From assembly GCA_027081495.1 (NCBI GenBank), contig JALWKJ010000244.1, positions 1 through 9,014 on the forward strand: a DNA stretch of 9,014 nt. Direction: 5' to 3'. Positions 1 to 6,929 of this stretch are shown here, one piece after another. Position 1 is the stretch's first letter, and every line of letters starts with the position of its first letter. The notes beneath the pieces were generated by a model, which saw nothing but the letters and a program-made list of their open reading frames with translations, made no database searches and was not told the origin of the DNA. This DNA is from Campylobacterales bacterium (GTDB lineage: Bacteria > Campylobacterota > Campylobacteria > Campylobacterales > QNZT01). Both the position numbers and the translations under genes were made by a program.

Positions 1-810
1 TTCTTTGCATACCTGATCGTCAATGTCGCTTTCTTCGTTTGAGGATTCTCTTTCTTGCGGTAAAATTCTATAAATATCTTTTAAAGGCTCCTCTTTAGGT
101 TCTTGTAACTCTTTTATGGTTTTATTTTTCTTTTCAAGCTCTGATCGAAGTTGTGAGAGCTTTCTTTCAAGATCCTCTTTTCTTTTTTTCATATTTGTAA
201 CTTCGCTTTTAAGCGTTAAAACATCTTTTAAGATATTTTCATACTCCTCTTTTGAAAGAGTATCTTTTTCATCGCTATCTTGGGCTAGTTTTTGCAATTT
301 CTCTTTTTCGCTTTTAAGCGACTCTATCTCTACAATCAAAGCTTTATAATTATGTTCATACTCTTTATATGCGTCTAGCTGGTCGAGTAACTTCTGTTTT
401 TCGTCTTCAAGAACTCTTATCTCGTCTTTTAAAAGTTCGTTTTCGTCTTCGCATATTTTTTGCTCTTTGATTTGAGAGACAAGCATCCTATTTTCCGATT
501 CGAGTTCTTTGATTTGTCTTAAATAGCGTTCGCCGCTATCTTGCTCCATTTGAGCGTTAAGACGATCTTTTTCACACTCGTTCAGTTTTTTTTCGCATTC
601 GGACAAATCGTTTTGAATCAAAGAAAGATCTTGGTGGAGCTGTTTTATCTCACTCTCTTTTACTTCGAATTCATCGTAAAGCGCATCATACTTTTTTTCT
701 ATTTTTTCATTTTTAAAGAGGGCGGAAAAAAGCCATCCGACTAAAAAGCCTAAAATGGCGGCCGCAATCATGCATAGGGAGATTTTTGTGATAAGTTCCA
801 TCATAGACAT
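1..810 (-). CDS. Membrane-anchored coiled-coil protein, C-terminus beyond the left edge
   Basis: An uninterrupted frame of 270 codons runs from an ATG at 810 to the left edge without a stop, so the 3' end is missing. The protein begins MSMMELITKI and has one strongly hydrophobic segment at about residues 8-31 (LCMIAAAILGFLVGWLF), followed by a basic step (KNEK). The rest of the visible part, about residues 36-235, is almost entirely Glu/Lys/Leu/Gln-rich heptad-like sequence, which indicates a long coiled coil. The last ~30 visible residues become acidic and lower in helix character (around LKDIYRILPQ, then several Glu/Ser/Asp). The topology inferred is one N-terminal transmembrane helix with a long helical stalk. 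It starts 4 bp after the stop of the OmpA-like gene, with an AAGGA site 9 nt before the ATG that lies inside that gene, so the two are co-transcribed. I do not recognise the family; the missing C-terminus may carry the defining domain. Confidence 0.82.
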   Translation of the reverse strand, partial: MSMMELITKISLCMIAAAILGFLVGWLFSALFKNEKIEKKYDALYDEFEVKESEIKQLHQDLSLIQNDLSECEKKLNECEKDRLNAQMEQDSGERYLRQIKELESENRMLVSQIKEQKICEDENELLKDEIRVLEDEKQKLLDQLDAYKEYEHNYKALIVEIESLKSEKEKLQKLAQDSDEKDTLSKEEYENILKDVLTLKSEVTNMKKRKEDLERKLSQLRSELEKKNKTIKELQEPKEEPLKDIYRILPQERESSNEESDIDDQVCKE

Positions 811-814
811 CGAT

Positions 815-1555
815 TTATATCCTTTCTGTGAGTAACAACTCTACGGAGTTCTTTTTATTGTTTATTTTTACTATATTTTTTTTGTTCTTTGAACTTTCTG
901 TTATGATTTCAATCCGTGAGGATTTTAATCCCTTATCTTTTAGATATTTGACTATCTGCTGTAAGTATTTTCTAATCGACGGCGTTATATGTGCGGTTTT
1001 GATTTTGATTATCAAAGAACTATCGCTTTTTACGGTTTTGGCGATTTTGTTTAAAAACCGCTTATCGTCTTTTGCGAGTTTTGCGTTTTTTGTGATAAAA
1101 AATTCCCATGTTTTTAAGATAGATTCAATGAGAAGTCTTTTATCTCTTTTTAGGACATGTTCTTTTAAAACTTTTTTTCGTTTTTTCGTTTTTTCGTTTT
1201 TTATCTCTTTTTTAACAATAATATTTTTGTCTATTTTATTTGGGATTTTTATAGGCGGTTGCTCTTTTTTGATCGGTATTTTTGTTATATTCGTTTCATT
1301 CGTTTCATTCTTATCGTTATTTACGCTTTGGATCGTTAAATTTTCAAGTCCTTTTTGCAACTCGTCTCCGATAAACGAATCGATTTGTACATCTTTTGAA
1401 AAAGGATCGATTTGTAAATCCTCCGGAGGTTTGCTTTCAATTTGTGCTATTTGTGTGAGATTTGGATTGCATGTATCGATGAAATGCACGACGCATGAAG
1501 TGACAAGTAGCAAAAACAAAAGCATACCTAACCACAGTACATTGTTGCTTGTCAT
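815..1555 (-). CDS. Membrane-anchored protein with a degenerate OmpA-like C-terminal domain
   Basis: 246 residues from the ATG at 1555, which has an AAGAGG site 9 nt upstream. An in-frame TTG at 1594 would add 13 residues but lacks a visible ribosome site, so I prefer the ATG. The N-terminus has one hydrophobic helix (VLWLGMLLFLLLVTSCVVHF, about residues 6-25). The VTSC within it matches a lipobox, but hydrophobic residues follow the Cys, so an inner-membrane anchor is also possible. A Lys/Asn-rich linker (to about residue 140) precedes a C-terminal ~85 residues resembling the OmpA/MotB fold: a helix, a beta strand (LIIKIKTAHI), a helix (IRKYLQQIVKYLKDKGL), SSRIEII, and a final NKKNSVELLL like the usual NRRVE strand. 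The Asp of the usual GHTD motif and the peptidoglycan-contacting Arg are not evident, so cell-wall binding is doubtful. It is the first gene of a pair with the coiled-coil protein. The OmpA assignment rests on pattern similarity only. Confidence 0.75.
   Translation of the reverse strand: MTSNNVLWLGMLLFLLLVTSCVVHFIDTCNPNLTQIAQIESKPPEDLQIDPFSKDVQIDSFIGDELQKGLENLTIQSVNNDKNETNETNITKIPIKKEQPPIKIPNKIDKNIIVKKEIKNEKTKKRKKVLKEHVLKRDKRLLIESILKTWEFFITKNAKLAKDDKRFLNKIAKTVKSDSSLIIKIKTAHITPSIRKYLQQIVKYLKDKGLKSSRIEIITESSKNKKNIVKINNKKNSVELLLTERI
1173..1202 (-). repeat. 8-bp tandem repeat, 3.75 copies, inside the OmpA-like gene
   Basis: Three perfect copies of TTTTTTCG (1173-1180, 1181-1188, 1189-1196) are followed by a partial TTTTTT (1197-1202). 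On the coding strand it encodes part of the Lys-rich linker (NEKTKKRKK). Because 8 is not a multiple of 3, gain or loss of one copy would shift the frame before the OmpA-like domain. A separate 9-bp duplication (CGTTTCATT twice, 1292-1309) encodes the NETNET repeat and would keep the frame. Confidence 0.85.
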
Positions 1556-1593
1556 ATTTTTTTGCCTCTTTGTCTGAATTGGTGTTGGAAGCA

Positions 1594-1619
1594 AGCTATT
1601 TATATGGAAAGAAATAGCT
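1594..1619 (-). promoter_or_regulatory. Small 5' UTR hairpin of the OmpA-like gene
   Basis: A perfect 8-bp inverted repeat (AGCTATTT at 1594-1601, AAATAGCT at 1612-1619) with a 10-nt loop lies in the roughly 100-nt leader between the predicted promoter and the ATG at 1555. It is short and AT-rich, so a regulatory role is only a possibility. Confidence 0.3.
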
Positions 1620-1663
1620 ATCTTTATTTTGCATAAAGAAAATTAATTTTTGCTTACACAAAG

Positions 1664-1692
1664 ATTATACAATATAATTTTACTTTTGTAAA
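1664..1692 (-). promoter_or_regulatory. Near-consensus sigma70 promoter for the OmpA-like/coiled-coil operon
   Basis: Read on the minus strand: TTTACA (1692-1687, five of six matches to the -35 consensus), exactly 17 nt of spacer, then TATAAT (1669-1664, perfect -10). The predicted transcription start is near 1657, giving a leader of about 100 nt before the ATG at 1555. This makes the two-gene unit independently transcribed from cysS and places the palindromic element upstream of its promoter. Confidence 0.8.
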
Positions 1693-1736
1693 CCCCCGAG
1701 CTAAAAAATATATCCGTTTGTTTCAAAAATTCACTT

Positions 1737-1778
1737 ATCACCGCATCAACAAACATTATTAATCATTGATGCGGTGAT
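1737..1778. repeat. Local 13-bp hairpin competing with the outer stem of the element
   Basis: ATCACCGCATCAA (1737-1749) and TTGATGCGGTGAT (1766-1778) are perfect reverse complements with a 16-nt loop. The same left arm also pairs with 1992-2003 in the long-range stem, and the right arm overlaps the side-branch helix at 1770-1782. The local hairpin and the long-range fold are therefore mutually exclusive. Confidence 0.75.
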
Positions 1779-2003
1779 TTTGTTCATAATCAAGGCAGAT
1801 TTTTGAAGGACTCGCCGTAGTGAATTCGAAAAAATCTAACGCGGAGTATGGACAAAAGCACCGCACCCTTCGGGGAGTACGGGAAGAAGCGATCTATATG
1901 TCTAAAAAACCTTGAATTAACTAGTTAGTCCTACAGTTTTTTAAACATATATCTCACTCCTTCCCGTACTCTCAATAATTAATAATGTTTGTTGATGCGG
2001 TGA
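1738..2003. repeat. 266-bp multi-palindromic non-coding element (possible MITE or structured RNA)
   Basis: No ORF of note lies here, and most of the sequence is self-complementary. The outer arms 1738-1769 and 1972-2003 pair at 31 of 32 positions, the outermost 26 perfectly. Inside, 1770-1791 pairs with 1844-1865 (20 of 22 including one wobble) and carries a smaller hairpin, 1797-1807 with 1825-1837 (11 bp, 2-nt bulge). Next, CCC-TTCG-GGG (1866-1875) is a mini-hairpin with a UUCG-type loop. Then 1875-1909 pairs with 1937-1971 (30 of 35) around a 27-nt loop. The helices abut directly (1769/1770, 1865/1866, 1971/1972), as in a compact four-way junction. I see no clear target-site duplication in the flanks. 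Strand is ambiguous: four mismatches become G-U pairs only in a minus-strand RNA, but one wobble and the UUCG loop favour the plus strand. Terminal repeats suggest a miniature mobile element; the dense folding equally suits a structured RNA. Confidence 0.75.
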
Positions 2004-2034
2004 CATAGTCAAAAAAATCGTAAAATTTATCTAT

Positions 2035-3435
2035 TTACTCTTCATTTTTTTCCCATACGGTACCCTCCGGCGTATCCATAATGGAAATTTTCATATTTTT
2101 TAACTCCTCTCTTATCGCGTCGCTTGTCTTGAAATCTTTTCTTTTTTTCGCCAAGGCTCTTTTTTCTATTAAAAAATCGATTTTCTCTTTTGTTTTCTTA
2201 TCTATGCCTCGTTGAAAATATTCATACTCGTTTGCCTCCGCTATACCTAAAACTTCGCCTATAAAAGAGATGTTTGAAAATATCTCTTTTTTTAATGATC
2301 TGTCTTTTGGATCTTTATCGAGTTGTTCATTGCTTTTTTGAACCATTTCATCTACGATAGACAAAGCCATAGAGATATTTAAATCGTCTTTTAACGCGTC
2401 AAGGACTCTTTTTTTAAACTCTTTATTGACGATAGAGCCCTTTTTTTGGGCGATTCTTTTTTTAAGTCGATATAGTTTATCTAGTCTTTTTTTCGAGGCT
2501 TTGAGATCCTCTTCGTTAAAGTTGAAATTTGCCCTATAATGCGTGCAGAGCAGATAAAATCTCAAAACCTCGCCGTCATATATTTTTAACGCGTCTTTTA
2601 AAAAAAAAGAGTTTCCCAGAGATTTACTCATCTTCTCTCCGTCAATTTGCACAAAACCGTTGTGCATCCAATACTTTGCGAGATTTTGTCCTGATTCGCA
2701 TCTAGTTTGCGCCGCTTCGTTTTCATGATGAGGGAAAAGTAGATCGGCTCCGCCGCCGTGTATGTCTATTTGATATTTCTCTTTTGTAGCGAGATACTTT
2801 TTAATCATAGCCGAACACTCTATATGCCATCCAGGTCTTCCTTCGCCCCAAGGACTTTTATAAGAGGGTTCTTTTTGTTTTGAAAATTTCCATAAGGCAA
2901 AATCTTTAGGATCTTTTTTTTGGGTGTTGGTTTCGATTCTTGCGAGGTTTGAACTTTCATCGACGACTCTTTTGGAGAGGCAAAGGTAGTCGCTGTCTTT
3001 TGCAGTATCAAAATATACGCCGTCGTCAATTATATAAGCGCACTCTTTTTCTAAAAGATGGGAAATAAACTCGACGATCGCATCGATACTCTCGGTAGCT
3101 CTTGGCTCAATATCCGCGTCAAGCACCATAAGAGAATGCATTTCATCTTTATATCGTTTCATATAATATGTTACGATCTCTTGCAGACTTTTGCCGCTTT
3201 GTTTCATTTTTTCGATAATTTTATCGTCGATATCCGTAAAATTTTTGACAAAAATTACCTTATAGCCGAGAGTTTTTAAGACTCTTCTTAAAAGATCAAA
3301 TACTACCGAACTTCTGGCGTGCCCTAAATGAGCGTCGTCGTAAACAGTCGGTCCACATACATAGATTCGAACTAAATCGTCCTCAATAGGTATAAATTTT
3401 TCTTTCTTTTTCGTTGCGCTATTGTAGATATACAC
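2035..3435 (-). CDS. cysS: Cysteinyl-tRNA synthetase
   Basis: 466 residues, close to the E. coli enzyme (461). It charges tRNA-Cys with cysteine in the cytoplasm using ATP. The class I signatures are intact: HLGH at 36-39 (the HIGH motif) and KMSKS at 268-272. The four ligands of the substrate-selecting zinc are present by alignment to E. coli: Cys27 (in CGPT), Cys207 (WHIEC), His236 and Glu240 (in PHHENE). The C-terminal ~150 residues are the helical DALR/anticodon-recognition part. The start is GTG (3433-3435), preceded by AAGGGA 7 nt upstream. This start lies inside the end of murJ, a 17-bp overlap, which implies translational coupling. murJ-cysS adjacency is also found in Campylobacter jejuni and Helicobacter pylori. 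A run of nine T on the coding strand (2608-2600) encodes FFLK in frame. No convincing terminator hairpin lies directly after the stop. Confidence 0.97.
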   Translation of the reverse strand: MYIYNSATKKKEKFIPIEDDLVRIYVCGPTVYDDAHLGHARSSVVFDLLRRVLKTLGYKVIFVKNFTDIDDKIIEKMKQSGKSLQEIVTYYMKRYKDEMHSLMVLDADIEPRATESIDAIVEFISHLLEKECAYIIDDGVYFDTAKDSDYLCLSKRVVDESSNLARIETNTQKKDPKDFALWKFSKQKEPSYKSPWGEGRPGWHIECSAMIKKYLATKEKYQIDIHGGGADLLFPHHENEAAQTRCESGQNLAKYWMHNGFVQIDGEKMSKSLGNSFFLKDALKIYDGEVLRFYLLCTHYRANFNFNEEDLKASKKRLDKLYRLKKRIAQKKGSIVNKEFKKRVLDALKDDLNISMALSIVDEMVQKSNEQLDKDPKDRSLKKEIFSNISFIGEVLGIAEANEYEYFQRGIDKKTKEKIDFLIEKRALAKKRKDFKTSDAIREELKNMKISIMDTPEGTVWEKNEE

Positions 3436-4828
3436 TTATCAATCCCTTTATCCAAAGTTCTATAAAAATCGTCAAAATTAAGCCAAAAAGCAAATAGAGG
3501 CTATATCTATTTTTGATTATAGCAAAAAACTTATCTTTGCCAAACGCTTTTATCGTAAGCCAAAGGAGTACCGTTGCGCTTATCGAACTAGCCAGAGCGA
3601 GTCCGCTCGCTTCAAAAGGTTTTATCAAAATAAGAGAAAAAAATATATTGACTCCCAACGAGATACCCGAAATTTTTGCCGCTTTTTTTTGCTGATGCGT
3701 CGCATAAAGCCAGAGTGAAAATATTTTTGCCAATCCAAACGGTACGAGTCCCAAAAGATACATAGAAAGAACCGATGCCGTGTTGATAGTATCGTTTTTT
3801 ACAAAAGCCCCTCTTTCATAAAGCAGCCATACGATCTCTTTTGAAAAGACGATGCCCGTAATCGTAGCGAAGATTAAAAGAGAACTTAAAAACCAAAAAC
3901 TTCTCTCAAGCATAAAAAAGGCGTTTTTATGATCGCTATTTTTTAGATATTTCGTAATTTTAGGAAAGATGGCGACGGATGTCGCAATAGCGAAAAGCGC
4001 TAGTGGAAATTGAAAAATCCGATTTGCGTAATAGAGATAACTAATCGAACCGCTAATAAGAAACGATGCGAGCCATCCGTCTAAAAACGCGGAAATTTGA
4101 GCGGTTGAGCTGCCAAGCGTGGATGCGAAGAAATTTGAAAAAAACCTTTTTTGATCGCTTTTTGTTTTATCTCTTCTTTTTTTGATCGCTTTAAATCCGT
4201 AAAAAAGCAGTTTATCCAGATGTAGTTTTTTTACGGCTATTAGATGAAAAAGAACCTGTAGGATTCCTCCTATTATAACCGCAAAACTAAGATAATAGAC
4301 AATAACCTCTTTTGGCATATCTTTTGAGATAAGAAGAGCCGTTATCAAGGCTATATTTAAAAGCGCGGTGGAGAAAGCCGTTGTCGCAAAATGGTTTTTA
4401 TATTGTAACAAGGAGGCGAGAAATGTAACGATAAAGATCAAAATCAGATAGTAAAAATTTATCGCGACGAGTTTGGACGCCGCTTTTATGGTAGCATCGT
4501 CAAATCCCCAAGCGATCAATTTTGTAAAAAAGGTATCAAAAACCGTGACGCACAGCGCAAAAACGGTTAAAAAGAGAAGAAGTTTTAAAAAGACGGTTAC
4601 GCTAAAAACTCCTTTTTGTTTGGAGGCGGAAAAAGAGGGGAGAAAACTTTGCGCAAAAGCGCCTTCCGCAAAAATCCTTCGAAAAAGATTAGGTAGTTTA
4701 AAAGCTACGATAAAGATATCGCTATAAATATTCGCCCCTAAAATAGAAGCTTGAAGCATATCTCTTATAAAACCGAAAATTCTGGAAAATAAGATTCCAA
4801 AACTGTTGGTAAAGATAGATTTAAACAT
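3419..4828 (-). CDS. murJ: Lipid II flippase MurJ (MviN family)
   Basis: 469 residues from the ATG at 4828; a TTG one codon earlier is a less likely start. The MurJ/MviN family moves the peptidoglycan precursor lipid II across the inner membrane. The protein is hydrophobic throughout, with about 13-14 membrane segments as in the MOP exporter superfamily. The N-terminal family signature is clear: SRIFGFIRD with Arg16 and Arg22 in the first helix, then KLPNLFRRIFAEGAFAQSF, matching the conserved N-FR-EGA-F-P pattern. Its ATG overlaps the xseA stop as TGATG, so translation is probably coupled by reinitiation, and its own end overlaps the cysS start by 17 bp. No truncation or odd residue is seen. 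Confidence 0.96.
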   Translation of the reverse strand: MFKSIFTNSFGILFSRIFGFIRDMLQASILGANIYSDIFIVAFKLPNLFRRIFAEGAFAQSFLPSFSASKQKGVFSVTVFLKLLLFLTVFALCVTVFDTFFTKLIAWGFDDATIKAASKLVAINFYYLILIFIVTFLASLLQYKNHFATTAFSTALLNIALITALLISKDMPKEVIVYYLSFAVIIGGILQVLFHLIAVKKLHLDKLLFYGFKAIKKRRDKTKSDQKRFFSNFFASTLGSSTAQISAFLDGWLASFLISGSISYLYYANRIFQFPLALFAIATSVAIFPKITKYLKNSDHKNAFFMLERSFWFLSSLLIFATITGIVFSKEIVWLLYERGAFVKNDTINTASVLSMYLLGLVPFGLAKIFSLWLYATHQQKKAAKISGISLGVNIFFSLILIKPFEASGLALASSISATVLLWLTIKAFGKDKFFAIIKNRYSLYLLFGLILTIFIELWIKGLISVYLQ

Positions 4829-6015
4829 CAAAGCTCTTTTTTATTTAAAACTTCGGCCTCTATTTTTACTTTTGAACTCTGTACAAAGAATTTATCGCCT
4901 ATATTTAGTTTTAAGAGATCTATTTTTTTACCGTCTTTTGAAATTTCGCCGAAACCTACTTTATCCCTTTTTGCGGGATCGGCGTTTTCATATGCCAAAA
5001 AGAGCGAATCTAAAGTCCTCTTTTTTTTCTCCAAAGAGAGAATGAAGTAGTTTTCAAGTTGAGTTTTTAGATTTATTATCTTCTCATGATAAAGAGATAA
5101 CTTCATTTGCGCGGAGTTTTGGTCAAAAAGCTCTTTTAGGTGCAAAAGCATACTCTCTTTTTTTGCGATTATATTTTTAAAAACATCGTTATATCTGTTT
5201 ATTGTCATATCAATACTCAAAAGAGCTTCGGTGATATCCGGCAGTATCATCTCCATAGCGCCGGAGGGAGTGGGCGCTCTTAAATCGGCGACAAAATCGC
5301 TGATTAAAAAATCTATTTCATGACCTACGGCCGAAACGATAGGGGTGTTTGCTTTGTAGATGGCATCGGCTACAATCTCTTCGTTAAAAGCCCATAGATC
5401 CTCGATGCTTCCCCCTCCGCGGCCTATTACGACAATATCGCATCCAAGAGTATCAGCTATCTCGATATTTTGCGCTATATTTAAAGCCGCGCTCTCTCCT
5501 TGAACGAGAGTATCGATTAGCGTAATCTTTAAAAGAGGCCATCTCTTTTTCGCGACTTTTAAAAGGTCTTCTATCGCGGCGCCCGTTTTTGATGTAACTA
5601 GGGCGATATGTTTTGGATAAATAGGAAGAGGCTTTTTTGCCGATTTGTCAAAATAACCTTTTTTTTCTAATTTGGCTTTTAGCTGCTCATACGCCAAAGC
5701 CAACGCTCCGCTTCCAAACGGTTCGATATTTTTACAGTTTATCTGATAACTTCCTCTTGGCGTATATACCGCTATGGAGCCGGAAACTATAACTTTCATG
5801 CCTTCTTCAAGGCGAAATTTCAATTTTTGCGCATTTGTTTTGAACATTACCGCGGAAATAGAGCTTTTTTCATCTTTTAGCGAAAAGTAAAGATGACCCG
5901 AAGTGTGGTAAGTGACTCTACTAACTTCCGCTTCGACTAAAACGGAAGTATAGTGGGCTTCAAGAAGCGATTTTATTTGATTATTAAGCGTAGTTACTGA
6001 GATGGGCGATTGCAT
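4828..6015 (-). CDS. xseA: Exodeoxyribonuclease VII large subunit
   Basis: 395 residues, shorter than E. coli XseA (456) because of a shorter helical C-terminus. With XseB it degrades single-stranded DNA to oligonucleotides in repair and mismatch correction. Residues 1-100 are the OB-fold DNA-binding domain (VEAEVSRVTYHTSGHLYFSLKDE). The catalytic domain carries VTSKTGAAIEDLL at 140-152, GRGGGSIEDLWAFNEE at 198-213 and VGHEIDFLISDFVADLRAPTPSGA at about 230-253, all highly conserved in XseA. A helical, coiled-coil region follows (about 260-350), then a short C-terminal segment. No strong ribosome site precedes the ATG at 6015, unlike its neighbours. It is the first gene of the overlapping xseA-murJ-cysS cluster. 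xseB, the small subunit, is not in this window. It lies 25 bp after a terminator-like hairpin. Confidence 0.96.
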   Translation of the reverse strand: MQSPISVTTLNNQIKSLLEAHYTSVLVEAEVSRVTYHTSGHLYFSLKDEKSSISAVMFKTNAQKLKFRLEEGMKVIVSGSIAVYTPRGSYQINCKNIEPFGSGALALAYEQLKAKLEKKGYFDKSAKKPLPIYPKHIALVTSKTGAAIEDLLKVAKKRWPLLKITLIDTLVQGESAALNIAQNIEIADTLGCDIVVIGRGGGSIEDLWAFNEEIVADAIYKANTPIVSAVGHEIDFLISDFVADLRAPTPSGAMEMILPDITEALLSIDMTINRYNDVFKNIIAKKESMLLHLKELFDQNSAQMKLSLYHEKIINLKTQLENYFILSLEKKKRTLDSLFLAYENADPAKRDKVGFGEISKDGKKIDLLKLNIGDKFFVQSSKVKIEAEVLNKKEL

Positions 6016-6040
6016 AAAAGCATTATTGCAAATTTGCGAT

Positions 6041-6080
6041 AAAATTCCGCATATAGAGATATTTTATGCGGAATTTTTTT
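6041..6080. terminator. Bidirectional terminator-like hairpin between the lipoprotein gene and xseA
   Basis: A perfect 13-bp stem (6041-6053 with 6065-6077, core ATTCCGCATA/TATGCGGAAT) has an 11-nt loop. On the minus strand it directly follows the lipoprotein stop (6082-6084) and ends in TTTT, so it would terminate that transcript. On the plus strand it is followed by seven T (6074-6080), where no plus-strand gene needs it. Only 25 bp separate it from the xseA ATG, so xseA either has a promoter overlapping the hairpin or is reached by readthrough. Confidence 0.85.
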
Positions 6081-6081
6081 A

Positions 6082-6894
6082 TTATTTTTGTGTAAGAGTT
6101 CCCGAAGCCGCATCGTAGGAGTAATTTGTAGTGTTACTCTCTTGGTCATCATCGATTGTCGTTACGGAAAATTCGATTTTTGCGACGCCGTTATCAAGAT
6201 GGAACCATTTTTTACAAGTACCCGGTGCGTGTCCTCCCGCGGCATTATAGTCGCTTTGAGTTTTAGTATTCGGTCCGTCCTCGATAGTTCCGTCCGCTTT
6301 ATAGTATGTATAGTTCCAAGTTACCTCTTTTATATCTTTTGGAGTGTTGCTGCCGTAAAGATAGGTGTCATTTGGATATGTATGAATCGTATCTGTATCT
6401 TTGACTTTGGAACAGTCGAAAAAGATTCCGTCAGCGCCTGTCAATTCTCCTTTTTCAACTATTGAAAGAGGCGGCGTCGTTGTAGGCTGCGGAGGTATGA
6501 CGGGAGTGGCTTTTGCCGTAAAAGTTACGCATTTTTGCTCTTTTGAGTAGAGACCGTCGTTGTCCATAGCGCTTAAGCAGACGGTTTTTTTCTGTTTATC
6601 GTCCGGACATACGATTGTAGCGTTTGAAACCTCGGCGCCGTCTATTTTCCAAATGTTGTCGATTACGCTGCCGTCGCTATCTGTGCTTGCTGGAGTGAGA
6701 GTAATAGTCTCTCCGGGAGTACACTCCGCGGTTGCGCCGATTTCAACGCCGTTTAAGAGTATTTTGGCAACGGGCGGCTGCTGGGTTTTTGGTTGAGGGT
6801 CGTTAACCGTGTCATCGAGGCAACAAGCGTCCTCACAGCCGACTAGTACGATTCCGGCTAGTAGCGGAAGTAGAAGAAGAGAATATTTTTTCAT
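6082..6894 (-). CDS. Secreted lipoprotein with a PKD-like domain, Cys-rich
   Basis: 270 residues; the ATG at 6894 has an AAGGA site 7 nt upstream. The N-terminus is a textbook lipoprotein signal: MKKY, a hydrophobic run, and lipobox LVGC with the lipidated Cys at residue 20. A short spacer leads to an Ig/PKD-like domain at about 42-128, with STDSDGSVIDNIWKIDG matching the usual D-x-DG-x-I-x-x-Y/W-x-W-D/xDG pattern and a DNDG turn later. A Pro/Thr-rich linker (129-145, PVIPPQPTTTPP) separates a C-terminal ~125-residue domain, rich in Asp, Thr and Tyr, that I do not recognise. Eight further Cys (24, 25, 58, 96, 106, 122, 161, 227) could form disulfides. It should sit on the cell envelope surface or in the periplasm; PKD domains usually mediate protein or glycan contacts. 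It is transcribed alone, divergently from the sodium symporter, and ends at a strong terminator. Function unknown. Confidence 0.9.
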   Translation of the reverse strand: MKKYSLLLLPLLAGIVLVGCEDACCLDDTVNDPQPKTQQPPVAKILLNGVEIGATAECTPGETITLTPASTDSDGSVIDNIWKIDGAEVSNATIVCPDDKQKKTVCLSAMDNDGLYSKEQKCVTFTAKATPVIPPQPTTTPPLSIVEKGELTGADGIFFDCSKVKDTDTIHTYPNDTYLYGSNTPKDIKEVTWNYTYYKADGTIEDGPNTKTQSDYNAAGGHAPGTCKKWFHLDNGVAKIEFSVTTIDDDQESNTTNYSYDAASGTLTQK

Positions 6895-6929
6895 AAATCC
6901 ATCCTTAAAAAATTGAGTATTTTTAATAT

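Noticed and set aside
1..1555. Zorya-like defence pair (motor protein with coiled-coil tail plus OmpA/MotB-like protein)
   Set aside because: The coiled-coil protein has one membrane helix and no MotA-like core, and no helicase or nuclease partner is visible.
828..1577. A 249-codon open frame on the plus strand, opposite the OmpA-like gene
   Set aside because: Its product is dominated by Phe, Ser and Ile, as expected for the antisense of a Lys/Asn/Glu-rich gene. The minus-strand gene has the promoter, ribosome site and operon partner.
1738..2003. Retron msr-msd RNA, because of long outer repeats and a long hairpin
   Set aside because: No reverse transcriptase gene is in the window, and I could not identify the conserved branching-G context.
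1837..2003. Integron attC site, from an RYYYAAC-like ATCTAAC near 1834-1840
   Set aside because: No matching GTTRRRY partner at the right place, and no integrase or cassette array.
1738..2003. Simple rho-independent terminator for cysS
   Set aside because: The outer stem is not followed directly by a T run on the minus strand, and the fold is far larger than a terminator.
2600..2608. Nine-base homopolymer in cysS as a phase-variation site
   Set aside because: It is in frame in a full-length gene for a probably essential enzyme, where switching off would be lethal.
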